Source: a virus
IMG/VR virus record: IMGVR_UViG_3300036399_000656
Span: 1-62,091 of that record
DNA: 62,091 bases
Direction: 5' to 3' (one strand)
Each line of letters starts with the position of its first letter. Within the stretch, counting starts at the first letter, position 1. This document shows, piece after piece, positions 1-5,950 of the stretch. The position numbers and the translations under genes were made by a program. The notes beneath the pieces were generated by a model, which saw nothing but the letters and a program-made list of their open reading frames with translations, had not been told where the DNA came from and searched no databases.

Positions 1-262
1 CTTTGCTGTCCTCGGTGCATTCGTACCATTGGCCGTCATGCTTCTCATACCACTCGCCTTCATCTTCCCAATCCCATTCGGTGTAGCAGTAGGCGTCGTC
101 GTCGTATGCCTCGTCGAGGTCGGCGTAGCCACTCTCGATTGCGTAGCGTTCGGCGTCGTCCTTCTCAATGAAGTATTGAAGGCTCTCTTCGAATAGGAAG
201 CCCTCGTTCATGCCCTCGTTTGTTGCACTGCATATGCGTGCGAATCTTTCAGTCGTTTCCAT
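1..262 (-). CDS. Small acidic protein, 3' end beyond window
   Basis: The frame opens with ATG at 262 and stays open for 87 codons to the window edge, so the C-terminus is missing. The product is strongly acidic and rich in Asp, Glu, Trp and Tyr, with a run of alternating acidic and aromatic residues near residues 50-80. I do not recognise a family. It follows the 61-aa gene after 12 bases, and the 17 bases before its ATG (AAACCAACAGCAACATG counted with the ATG) are identical to those before the 61-aa gene. It looks like the next gene of the same early operon. The acidic, DNA-mimic-like composition is only suggestive. Confidence 0.6.
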   Translation of the reverse strand, partial: METTERFARICSATNEGMNEGFLFEESLQYFIEKDDAERYAIESGYADLDEAYDDDAYCYTEWDWEDEGEWYEKHDGQWYECTEDSK

Positions 263-274
263 GTTGCTGTTGGT

Positions 275-460
275 TTAGTAGTCCCTCTTTTCGAGTTCCT
301 TGTTGATTGATTTGATTTCCTTTTGAACTGCCTTCAGGAGTGCCTCGTCCTCGTTGAACACGTGGCGATAAGAACCCGTTAGCAGGTCGTTGATTTGGTG
401 CAGACATTCGATGCGCTCGCACAATTCGAAGTCGCTCATGATTTGGTGCTTGTTAGTCAT
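275..460 (-). CDS. Hypothetical protein, 61 aa
   Basis: This is a short charged protein, helical by appearance, with a lysine- and glutamate-rich C-terminal half that could form a coiled coil (residues 38-60). No catalytic motif is visible and I do not recognise the family. It lies 19 bases after the 69-aa gene in the minus-strand early operon and is followed 12 bases later by the acidic edge gene. The start is the ATG at 460, preceded by the same A/C-rich leader (AAACCAACAGCAACATG) as its downstream neighbour, which supports both starts. Confidence 0.6.
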   Translation of the reverse strand: MTNKHQIMSDFELCERIECLHQINDLLTGSYRHVFNEDEALLKAVQKEIKSINKELEKRDY

Positions 461-479
461 GTTGCTGTTGGTTTATTGA

Positions 480-689
480 TTAGTATTTACGTCCTCCATA
501 TGATAACCTTGTCTTCCTGAATGGCGCAAACATGGCGCATTCGGCTTGGTATGTGGCTGTATCGACAACCTCGTAGCCCTTACGCACCATGGATGCAATG
601 AAGTTAGCCTCATGCTGTGCGTCATTGATGTTTACCACCATATCGAAGGAGTACTGCGATGGGCGGCGAAAAAAGAATCGTTTTTTCAT
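480..689 (-). CDS. Hypothetical basic protein, 69 aa
   Basis: The N-terminus carries six basic residues among the first nine (MKKRFFFRR) and the C-terminus is also basic; the middle, residues 17-50, reads like a small alpha/beta domain. No family is recognised. The ATG at 689 lies 14 bases after the 3' end of the tRNA-like structure at 704-747, so a cut at that structure would leave a very short 5' leader on this message. It belongs to the minus-strand operon read from the promoter near 2255. Confidence 0.55.
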   Translation of the reverse strand: MKKRFFFRRPSQYSFDMVVNINDAQHEANFIASMVRKGYEVVDTATYQAECAMFAPFRKTRLSYGGRKY

Positions 690-703
690 GCTGTTGAATT
701 TAG

Positions 704-747
704 AAACAGGGCAGGGAATCGAACCCTGCCTTGCACCATGCCTGTTT
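704..747 (-). ncRNA. Minimal tRNA-like structure 1 (acceptor, mini D-arm, T-arm)
   Basis: Read on the minus strand, AAACAG (747-742) pairs with CTGTTT (709-704) as a 6-bp acceptor-like stem. Inside it are an 11-base linker that can form a 3-bp hairpin GCA-UGG-UGC, and a 7-bp stem GGCAGGG/CCCTGCC closing the canonical 7-base T-loop TTCGATT. There is no anticodon arm and no encoded CCA. The 5' acceptor strand begins inside the TAA stop of the 158-aa gene (746-748), and the 3' flank is CTAAATTC. A second element at 1240-1283 has the same linker and acceptor but a different, still fully paired T-stem. Family knowledge: acceptor plus T-arm is enough for RNase P recognition. Function here is inference. 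Confidence 0.75.
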
Positions 748-1222
748 AGATGATTGAGTAATGAGCATCATTTGCGATGGCCTGAGCCGCGAGACGTGCA
801 TACGTCGCACGTTGCGTCTCAGTGCCGGCAACCTGTGGTTCAGGAAGGTCAATCACCTTATCGAGGTCAATTGAGTACATTGCCCGTTGGCCGTTGTGAA
901 TACCGAATTCAGCGGCCTCTTCGATAGTCTCGAAGTGACGGCTAATGTCTAGTACTAGCTTGCCGCTTTCCCACCAACCACCGATGTAGTTGTCGTCCTG
1001 CTCTAGCAACAGGCCGTTGGTTGCAATGAAGTCACGAACGTGCTGTGCAATCATTTCAGCCTGCAATTCACGCTTGTAGCGGATGAATGAGGTCGGAAGG
1101 TCAGCGATGTACTCATGGCCGTGAATCGAGGCAAATGCGCCTGTAGTTGGTATGCCATGGCTGAGGTGGTGAGTAGCCCCGTTGCCCGCAACGAGGGACT
1201 CGACAAAAGTGTTGAGGTTCAT
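746..1222 (-). CDS. Hypothetical early protein, 158 aa
   Basis: This is a soluble protein with no recognised domain. Residues 55-120 alternate charged and aromatic residues like a small alpha/beta fold, and there is no signal peptide or membrane segment. It sits between two tRNA-like structures: one ends 17 bases before its ATG, and the other starts within its stop codon. The start is the ATG at 1222, the first in frame after the upstream element. The gene is part of the early minus-strand operon, whose other members are also of unknown function. Such clusters in phages often hold host-takeover genes, but nothing in this sequence proves that. Confidence 0.65.
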   Translation of the reverse strand: MNLNTFVESLVAGNGATHHLSHGIPTTGAFASIHGHEYIADLPTSFIRYKRELQAEMIAQHVRDFIATNGLLLEQDDNYIGGWWESGKLVLDISRHFETIEEAAEFGIHNGQRAMYSIDLDKVIDLPEPQVAGTETQRATYARLAAQAIANDAHYSII

Positions 1223-1239
1223 ATGATATTGAAATTTAG

Positions 1240-1283
1240 AAACAGGAGCGGGAGTCGAACCCGCTCTTGCACCATGCCTGTTT
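1240..1283 (-). ncRNA. Minimal tRNA-like structure 2
   Basis: The architecture is the same as the element at 704-747: AAACAG/CTGTTT acceptor-like stem, the identical 11-base linker GCATGGTGCAA, and a 7-bp T-stem closing TTCGACT. The T-stem sequence is GAGCGGG/CCCGCTC instead of GGCAGGG/CCCTGCC, so several pairs differ between the copies while pairing stays perfect. This is direct covariation evidence for an RNA structure. The 5' strand starts inside the TAA stop (1282-1284) of the 161-aa gene, and the 3' flank is CTAAATTTC. No anticodon arm and no encoded CCA are present. Confidence 0.78.
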
Positions 1284-1767
1284 AGAAGATTGTCGTGTAA
1301 ATGCGGCCGTATGTGCGGCTTTGCTCTGCTAGGTAATCCCTTGCTGTATCGTTGCGCTTGAAGCGAATTGAGCGGCGGTTGTAATGCAGGATATTGTCCT
1401 CATCAATGGCAACCTCAACCCAAGGTGTGTTTGTCATGGATGCGCTGTACGATACACGATGGATGACCCGAACGCCTGTGCTGTTGCTGAATACTGAGAA
1501 GTACTCGTCGTAGCCGTTTGGACTCTCGTTCCTGTCTCGCTTGTACCACTTGACGTTGCCGTCAGTCAGTGTGAGCAAGCTATCAATTCGCTTGTCCCAT
1601 TCACGCGGGTTGTAATCGCGTCCCTGCTCTCTGATTTCATCAGTCGTGAGCGGTATCAGTTGAGCAATTGGCGCATAGTCGTGTATGTGAGCGTCGATTG
1701 TCTCTTGTGATAGGTTCATTTGCTTGAAGATTTCTACTTCGAATGCTGTGCCTTTTGTCATGTTCAT
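1282..1767 (-). CDS. Hypothetical early protein, 161 aa
   Basis: No family is recognised. The N-terminal 50 residues look helical, followed by an aromatic- and Asn/Arg-rich segment (residues 70-110) and a basic C-terminal stretch around residues 130-150. There is no membrane segment. It begins 24 bases after the 3' end of the tRNA-like structure at 1792-1868 and ends inside the 5' strand of the one at 1240-1283, so it is bracketed by two elements. Two in-frame ATGs (1767 and 1761) lie close together; the first is used here. It is most likely expressed early from the promoter near 2255. Confidence 0.65.
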   Translation of the reverse strand: MNMTKGTAFEVEIFKQMNLSQETIDAHIHDYAPIAQLIPLTTDEIREQGRDYNPREWDKRIDSLLTLTDGNVKWYKRDRNESPNGYDEYFSVFSNSTGVRVIHRVSYSASMTNTPWVEVAIDEDNILHYNRRSIRFKRNDTARDYLAEQSRTYGRIYTTIF

Positions 1768-1791
1768 GATGTTGAGTTTTTAAGTGTTTAG

Positions 1792-1868
1792 AACAACGCG
1801 GGGACTCGAACCCCGTGCGATACTAGCAACCTCAGTTATCTAGTATTGCCGCGCCTTGCGTCGTTGCT
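1792..1868 (-). ncRNA. tRNA-like structure 3 (degenerate cloverleaf)
   Basis: On the minus strand AGCAACG (1868-1862) pairs with CGTTGTT (1798-1792) as a 7-bp acceptor stem with one G-U pair. A 5-bp T-stem CGGGG/CCCCG closes the canonical loop TTCGAGT. A 3-bp mini D-arm (CGC-AAG-GCG) is possible. In place of the anticodon arm there is a 7-bp stem ATACTAG/CTAGTAT (1846-1840 with 1826-1820) with a 13-base loop, which is not an anticodon loop. The 5' half overlaps the last codons and stop of the 49-aa gene. The 3' flank CTAAACAC resembles those of elements 1 and 2. Confidence 0.7.
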
Positions 1869-1981
1869 ATAGTTGTCATTGCGGCACGTTTGCCTTTGCG
1901 AGCAGTCACGTTGTTAATGTTAACTGCTCCCCACATCACTGCGGGATTTATATTGCGCTGTTGCGCTTTTTTACAGGCCAT
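1832..1981 (-). CDS. Small basic protein, 49 aa
   Basis: An ATG at 1981 opens 49 codons ending with TGA at 1834-1832. The product is Ala-, Asn- and Lys-rich with a basic patch around residues 28-33 (ARKGKR) and no recognised domain. It lies in the leader of the early operon, about 260 bases after the predicted transcription start, and its 3' end runs through the 5' acceptor strand of tRNA-like structure 3. The other two upstream elements also touch the stop codon of the gene before them, so this gene fits the same gene-element-gene pattern. That supports it being real. Confidence 0.5.
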   Translation of the reverse strand: MACKKAQQRNINPAVMWGAVNINNVTARKGKRAAMTTIATTQGAAILDN

Positions 1982-2008
1982 TGCGGTACTCTGCTTTTTA
2001 CTCCCGTG

Positions 2009-2086
2009 CTATTTACACGGCTCAGGCAAGTTTAACCTGTAACTCCTAACCTTGTTACTGACAGGTTGCCAAATGTTGTTGGCCAT
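2009..2086 (-). CDS. Possible 25-aa leader peptide
   Basis: A short frame from ATG at 2086 to TAG at 2011-2009 encodes 25 residues, MANN at the start and a proline/cysteine C-terminus. It lies in the roughly 260-base leader between the promoter at 2249-2276 and the 49-aa gene. Its coding sequence overlaps a 7-bp inverted repeat (AACCTGT/ACAGGTT, 2034-2067) and its stop lies in the loop of a small hairpin (CCGTG/CACGG). It may be a leader peptide, or simply a chance frame in a structured leader. Confidence 0.3.
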   Translation of the reverse strand: MANNIWQPVSNKVRSYRLNLPEPCK

Positions 2087-2248
2087 TTGCGGGCTTGCTC
2101 CCGTCGCGTCGTCGCCTTCGCGCTCACCCTCTTTTGATTGTTGCAGAGAGGGAATCAGAACTGCTAGCTATCTTCAAGTTTCGTAAGCCTCACGGGTTAC
2201 TACTAGTTCGGGTGATGTGAAGCACTCCGTTGTTCCGTTGAACGGGGG

Positions 2249-2276
2249 CAAAGATAATGGTAAGTGATTGTTTCAA
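2249..2276 (-). promoter_or_regulatory. Bacteroidota-type promoter of the left early operon
   Basis: On the minus strand TATCTTTG (2256-2249) matches the -7 box TAnnTTTG, with TTG at 2276-2274 as the -33 box and 17 bases between. Transcription would start near 2242 and read the leader, the 49-aa gene and the tRNA-like-punctuated genes down to position 1. Confidence 0.65.
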
Positions 2277-2474
2277 AAAGAATTTAAAGAACCTTCTAAA
2301 ACACCTGTGTTTACAGGGCATTCAGAAAACGCAACCTCTTGAAACCCGCGCCAAATCAGCAAAATAACTACATCAAAAAAAAAGTTTCAAAACACCCTAA
2401 AAAAACCTCTGCATCCCTTGTGGCTCTAGGCGTATATGAGTTATTAACAAAAATGAAAATACCTGTTGAAATCC

Positions 2475-2505
2475 TTGGAAGCCGCGTAAACATTGACTAT
2501 CTTTG
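2475..2505 (+). promoter_or_regulatory. Plus-strand promoter inside the noncoding region
   Basis: TTG at 2475-2477 and TATCTTTG at 2498-2505 are separated by 20 bases, a good Bacteroidota promoter. The -7 box has the same sequence as the divergent minus-strand promoter at 2249-2256. No credible coding sequence follows for about 1 kb, so it may make an untranslated RNA or feed the basic-protein operon. Confidence 0.55.
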
Positions 2506-3194
2506 TAACCAATAGTGCTGAAAGCCGCGTCAGTATTGAGATACAGGCCGGCGGGAGAAAGTCAAAAATGGTCATTTTGAGGGTATGCGCTAGGCATTGG
2601 AGAGGGTAGCAGACAGGGAAGAAACCCAAAACATCGCGGGATGTTCTCTAGGACAGGCACAGCGCGGGATACAGGGCAAAAATCAACAAAAAGCGTTCAC
2701 TCCCTGTCACGCAGTCTACAGGATATCAGATAGGGGATAAACAAGCAAGCCAAACAGCAGGCAAAGGACAGGCCCAATCGCGGGCAAATCCACCACAGAT
2801 TCCACTAGATAACACACAAACAGCATAGAGATAGGCAAAGAGCAATAAAACCACTCATGCGCGCTCGCACATTGGCTCTCACAATCTAGGGTTGCCCGAA
2901 GCAGAAATTCCAAGCATTGCCTGTATCACAGTATTGACGCGGGTTCTAGGCGGTTTCTATTGGCTTGCATGACCATGTCGAGCGGGTTATTTGGCCTGCA
3001 TGGTGTGCATGGCTGAGCGGAATCTAACGTGCTGATAACTAACACGTTGGTGCTTTTATGCAAACAGGTTGATTATCAATGGGTTAGTCTACTTTCTCCA
3101 CGGGGCGGAGACAAGTTTACGGGGTGTCGAGCAGGCTATCGGGTGCGGGTTGTTGGGTGTGTGTTGCGTGGTCATTGGGTGCCTGTCGTCGGCA

Positions 3195-3254
3195 TAGTAA
3201 GTGTATGATGTACACTAAGTCCTAGCACGTGTAGTAAGTGTATGGTGTACACTA
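3195..3254. repeat. Two 23-bp repeats with internal palindrome (operator candidate)
   Basis: TAGTAAGTGTATG[A/G]TGTACACTA occurs at 3195-3217 and 3232-3254, differing at one position, with starts 37 bp apart. Each copy contains the inverted repeat AGTGTA-n5-TACACT. Paired palindromic repeats in an intergenic region are typical of dimeric repressor or initiator binding sites. Confidence 0.6.
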
Positions 3255-3455
3255 TCTCTACAGCCCGCATTGTTCCACGTATGTTCCACGGCCTGCTCCC
3301 CACGTTATCTTGCTGACTATCAGCGACATAGCTAAGTAGGTGTAACTGACTGCAAATCAGCCGATTGGAGGGTACCCCTGTTGCCAAATCGACTTCGGGA
3401 AGGGGTCGCGGCGGTGGCGGTGGGAGGGGTGACCCCAACCACAATTGGTCAATAA

Positions 3456-3485
3456 AATGTCTAAAAATGTCTAGGAATGTCTAAT
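3456..3485 (+). repeat. Three 10-bp direct repeats upstream of a promoter
   Basis: AATGTCTA is repeated three times at exactly 10-bp spacing (3456, 3466, 3476), ending right at the -33 region of the next promoter. A period of one helical turn places every copy on the same face of the DNA, as expected for a tandem activator site. Confidence 0.65.
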
Positions 3486-3487
3486 TT

Positions 3488-3518
3488 TTTGGATAATAGA
3501 TGATCTTGCATATATTTG
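3488..3518 (+). promoter_or_regulatory. Promoter of the basic-protein operon
   Basis: TTTG at 3488-3491 and TATATTTG at 3511-3518 are separated by 19 bases, a near-ideal Bacteroidota promoter. The ATG of the first gene is 13 bases after the -7 box, giving a very short leader. The 10-bp repeats end immediately upstream. Confidence 0.75.
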
Positions 3519-3531
3519 TAAAAAAAAGGCT

Positions 3532-4056
3532 ATGAAGAGCAAATCAATGGCATCACGCCAGTACACTGCAAATATGTTCGGAAAGAGCAGTGGGGACCCT
3601 GGTAAGCGTCAGGCACGTCAAGAGCGTCGTGACGCTAGACAAGCGACTCGTGGCGGTAGCAAAAGCAATGACAATGTTGAGGTTTGTACAGCCAAGACAG
3701 CGAAGGAGGGTAAGTGTGGTGCTTACGCCGGCGGTGGTCCAAGTACGGGCACTGTTCAGAAGGCTAAGAACACAAAGCCTTCTTCGGGTGGTGAGAAGAA
3801 TGTTGTGTTGAAGGAGGGGAGTCGTAAGTTAGCTCGTCATCAGCGCAATTTGGCTAAGGTTCGTGCCAAGGCTCCTGCCCGTCCGATGACCCGTAAGGAG
3901 AAGGAGAAGGCGAATGAGATGCGTCCATCGCGCCAGGATTACAATGACAACAATGTTCCACGAGTTTCGTCTGCTAGACCGGCTCCTAAGCCTGCTAAGA
4001 AGGGTGTGTTGGGTAAAATTTTTAAGACTAGAAAAACTCAGAAAATAACAATCTAA
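3532..4056 (+). CDS. Lys/Arg-rich basic protein, 174 aa
   Basis: This is the first gene of an eight-gene basic cluster. The product is low-complexity and dominated by Lys, Arg, Ala, Gly and Ser, with repeated RQ/RR pairs at residues 25-40, two cysteines in the Cys-Thr-Ala-Lys and Lys-Cys-Gly segment (residues 52-63), and a Pro/Ala/Lys C-terminal tail. It reads like an H1- or protamine-type nucleic-acid-binding protein and not like a folded enzyme. No family is recognised. It is transcribed from the strong promoter just upstream. It could be a DNA-condensing virion protein or bind host nucleic acid; nothing visible decides this. Confidence 0.65.
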   Translation: MKSKSMASRQYTANMFGKSSGDPGKRQARQERRDARQATRGGSKSNDNVEVCTAKTAKEGKCGAYAGGGPSTGTVQKAKNTKPSSGGEKNVVLKEGSRKLARHQRNLAKVRAKAPARPMTRKEKEKANEMRPSRQDYNDNNVPRVSSARPAPKPAKKGVLGKIFKTRKTQKITI

Positions 4057-4060
4057 GGAT

Positions 4061-4420
4061 ATGCCAGAAAAAGTAAAAAAGAACCTGCTAGGTCGTGAGG
4101 TTACCAAATCAAAAACATATATTGGCCCTCCTGGAGTTAGTAAGAGTGACAAGGCAAAGGTGAAAACGAAGACTATTCGCAAGGGCGATACTACCAAGAC
4201 TCGTGAGGTGACTAAATATGGCGGTAAGAGAACGGTAGAAAAGACTAAAAATTACGGAGTTGGTGGGAATTCTTTAACCAAAAAAACGGTAAAATCGGGC
4301 GGCAAAACGGATCGTTCGGTTGAGGTTAAAAAGCCAGGAGAAACATTTACTTACGCCAATATGGGTCCTGCATCCCAGGCCCGTGCATACAATTTCCAAA
4401 AGAAAAAACTCAAAAAATAA
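4061..4420 (+). CDS. Lys-rich basic protein, 119 aa
   Basis: Dense Lys/Thr/Gly repeats such as KTKTIRKG and KKTVKSGGK run through the protein, and it ends in a Lys tail after a segment with Tyr and Phe (residues 92-112). That C-terminal pattern, an aromatic patch followed by KKKLKK, recurs in the 139-aa protein at 4739-5158, suggesting paralogy. No enzyme motif or membrane segment is seen. It starts four bases after its neighbour and its stop shares one base with the next start, so the genes are probably translationally coupled. Confidence 0.65.
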   Translation: MPEKVKKNLLGREVTKSKTYIGPPGVSKSDKAKVKTKTIRKGDTTKTREVTKYGGKRTVEKTKNYGVGGNSLTKKTVKSGGKTDRSVEVKKPGETFTYANMGPASQARAYNFQKKKLKK

Positions 4421-4713
4421 TGAAAAAACCATCAGCCGGCCCAAAGAATCCTTTGAGACTGAAAACTCGACAAGAGAGAAATCAGTCTAAGCTCAACAAG
4501 GTAAACACAAGAATATCAAAGTTGGAATCTAGTCAGAAGGAGTTAAACAAGCAAGAGTACCTGAATAAGGCTGCTAGTAGAATTACTGGTGTTTCTGAAT
4601 CAAGCCTTGCCCAGGGTAAACTTGGACAGCTTCAGAAGAAGAAGCAGCGAATAGAAAATATGATTACTCCAGGAAGACAAAAAACTGTGAAGACAGTAAA
4701 AAAAGGTAAATAA
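4420..4713 (+). CDS. Lys-rich basic protein, 97 aa
   Basis: This is a basic protein with a probable helical middle (residues 22-80, Lys/Gln/Leu/Ser-rich, coiled-coil-like) and the tail KTVKTVKKGK. Its start overlaps the stop of the previous gene by one base (TAATG). The bases encoding its tail (ACAGTAAAAAAAGGTAAATA) recur almost exactly at 5175-5199, just before another gene of the cluster, which suggests duplication within the cluster. Function is unknown beyond probable nucleic-acid binding. Confidence 0.6.
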   Translation: MKKPSAGPKNPLRLKTRQERNQSKLNKVNTRISKLESSQKELNKQEYLNKAASRITGVSESSLAQGKLGQLQKKKQRIENMITPGRQKTVKTVKKGK

Positions 4714-4738
4714 TTTTAATATCAAACAATCCAATAAA

Positions 4739-5158
4739 ATGGCTAGTTCTCCAAAAAACGATAGTACCCGCACCCGCAGAACGCTTGGTGGTGGTACAAA
4801 GACCGTTATCAAGTCGAAAGGTATTACTGGTAAGAAACGCACTGTGCTTCGCGAAATTCCAACTGATAAGGGCGTGGTGACCACTAAAAAAGAAGTTACC
4901 AGAAATAAGTATCCTGATGGCATCAGAACTAAAAGTAAGAAAGAGACTGTGTACAGAGGTGGTCAAAATAAAAACCTAACGACAGTTAAAGAAAAAACAT
5001 CTAAGGGCGGCCTTCTTAACAAGGCGAAGGGTTTGGTTAAAGGTTCTAACAAGTATGCATACACATCAGGTGACAACTTTGTAAGTTCTGCGAAAGAAGT
5101 TAATTATGGCTACGCAAAAAAACTGCAAAAGAGCATAAAAAAGGGAAGAACTAACTAA
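4739..5158 (+). CDS. Lys-rich basic protein, 139 aa
   Basis: The protein is Lys-, Thr- and Gly-rich throughout, with repeated TKK and KGG motifs. The C-terminal region (residues 110-139) has an aromatic patch, YAYTSGDN, and then a Lys-rich tail, resembling the 119-aa protein two genes upstream. The ATG follows AATCCAATAAA, an A-rich leader typical of Bacteroidota genes. No domain is recognised. I take it as a diverged paralogue of the 119-aa protein within a basic virion- or nucleoid-type cluster. Confidence 0.62.
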   Translation: MASSPKNDSTRTRRTLGGGTKTVIKSKGITGKKRTVLREIPTDKGVVTTKKEVTRNKYPDGIRTKSKKETVYRGGQNKNLTTVKEKTSKGGLLNKAKGLVKGSNKYAYTSGDNFVSSAKEVNYGYAKKLQKSIKKGRTN

Positions 5159-5201
5159 TGGCCAATGCATAATTGGTAAAACAGTAAAAAAGGTAAATAA
5201 A

Positions 5202-5675
5202 ATGGCTATTAAAAAAACGACTCCTCAAAACTCTCCTGACCCTAGACATAAGTCTTATGACAAGTTTAGAAAGGATCCATTAAGTAAGACACCTCAAAGA
5301 GGTGATAAAACAATTCGTTTTGATACGACTGATGCCGGGAAGACTTACACCAAAACTGTTTACAAAAGAGTTGGTGAAAAAAGAACGGACAGAGTAGCCA
5401 AAAAAGATCCTTATGCAAGATTTGGGAGCGATACCATTATAAAGCGAAAAACAGTATCCGCTAACAAGGCATTGCGTCAAGCTACTAGACTGTCTAAGAG
5501 ACCAGAAAACAAGTCTAAGTTAAATAACGAATCAGCACCTAAGAAAAATTCGTCAAAAGAAACTAGCAAGTCGGTTGGTTCTGCTGCTCCAGCTGCTGCT
5601 AAATCTTCTGCTGCTAAATCTGCCGCTGCTAAGAAACAAATTCCAAAAATGCGCGGAAAATACGGAAAAATGTAA
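5202..5675 (+). CDS. H1-like basic protein with Ala/Lys tail, 157 aa
   Basis: The first 90 residues are basic with scattered Tyr and Asp. The last 45 residues are an Ala/Lys/Ser/Pro tail (AAPAAAKSSAAKSAAAKK) of the kind seen in eukaryotic and bacterial histone-H1-like proteins, which bind DNA non-specifically. The start at 5202 follows GGTAAATAAA. Just upstream (5175-5199) is a remnant copy of the 3' end of the 97-aa gene. The stop shares one base with the next ATG. Role is probably nucleic-acid binding; virion or intracellular location is not decidable here. Confidence 0.65.
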   Translation: MAIKKTTPQNSPDPRHKSYDKFRKDPLSKTPQRGDKTIRFDTTDAGKTYTKTVYKRVGEKRTDRVAKKDPYARFGSDTIIKRKTVSANKALRQATRLSKRPENKSKLNNESAPKKNSSKETSKSVGSAAPAAAKSSAAKSAAAKKQIPKMRGKYGKM

Positions 5676-5794
5676 TGGCCAAATCACTAGGCAACGGACT
5701 AAAAACGGTATTCGGGAAGCGCAAGGAGGGTAAATCCTCCAAGCGCAAATCCCCGAAGGATAAGAATGTTAAACCTTCACGAGGACAGGGATGA
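5675..5794 (+). CDS. Very short basic protein, 39 aa
   Basis: The ATG at 5675 overlaps the previous stop (TAATG) and the TGA at 5792-5794 overlaps the next ATG (ATGA), so the frame is locked into the operon by both neighbours. About a third of residues are Lys or Arg, with KRKEGKSSKRK in the middle. There is no recognised family. Although short, the double overlap and shared composition make it a likely real gene of the basic cluster. Confidence 0.55.
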   Translation: MAKSLGNGLKTVFGKRKEGKSSKRKSPKDKNVKPSRGQG

Positions 5795-5949
5795 AAGCAA
5801 AGGCAGGACTATACGCAAATATCAACGCCAAACGCAAGCGCATAGCTGCTGGATCAGGCGAGAAGATGAGGAAGCCCGGAAGCAAAGGCGCTCCTAAGTT
5901 GAAGGACTTCATCAAGTCCAAGTTGACGGCTAAAAAGAAAAATAAATAA
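5791..5949 (+). CDS. Small conserved basic phage protein, 52 aa
   Basis: The sequence pattern AGLYANINAKRKRIAAGSG followed by a Lys/Pro segment is one I recall from small proteins of cyanophages and other marine phages, where it sits near structural genes; function is unknown. About 40 percent of residues are basic or small. It overlaps the 39-aa gene by ATGA and ends one base before the next ATG. I infer a virion-associated or nucleic-acid-binding role from composition and context. Confidence 0.65.
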   Translation: MKAKAGLYANINAKRKRIAAGSGEKMRKPGSKGAPKLKDFIKSKLTAKKKNK

Positions 5950-5950
5950 C

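Larger units (their letters stand above)
2277..3453. other. 1.2-kb region without a credible gene; regulatory or origin candidate
   Basis: Neither strand holds a convincing gene: the longest frames are proline-, leucine- or cysteine-rich by-products of skewed composition, with no leader signals. The stretch lies between the minus-strand early promoter and the basic-protein operon. It contains a plus-strand promoter (2475-2505), an imperfect repeat of AAGCCGCGT-n-ATTGA at 2479 and 2522, an inverted repeat AACGTG/CACGTT near 3030-3050, and two copies of a 23-base palindromic repeat (3195-3254). Long phage intergenic regions often hold replication origins or control regions. Which one this is cannot be settled by eye. 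Confidence 0.5.

Noticed and set aside
704-1868. tRNA 3'-half remnants from phage integration (attP sites)
   Set aside because: An att site would be a single tRNA 3' half next to an integrase. Here both acceptor strands are present, sequences differ between copies with pairing kept, and no integrase was found.
2716-2913. 65-codon hydrophobic minus-strand frame in the noncoding region
   Set aside because: Its hydrophobic composition follows from an A-rich plus strand, there is no promoter or A-rich leader, and several proline/cysteine codons look random.
3172-3444. 90-codon minus-strand frame rich in proline
   Set aside because: The frame covers the palindromic repeats and a run of CCN codons from a G-rich plus strand; no start signal and no domain.
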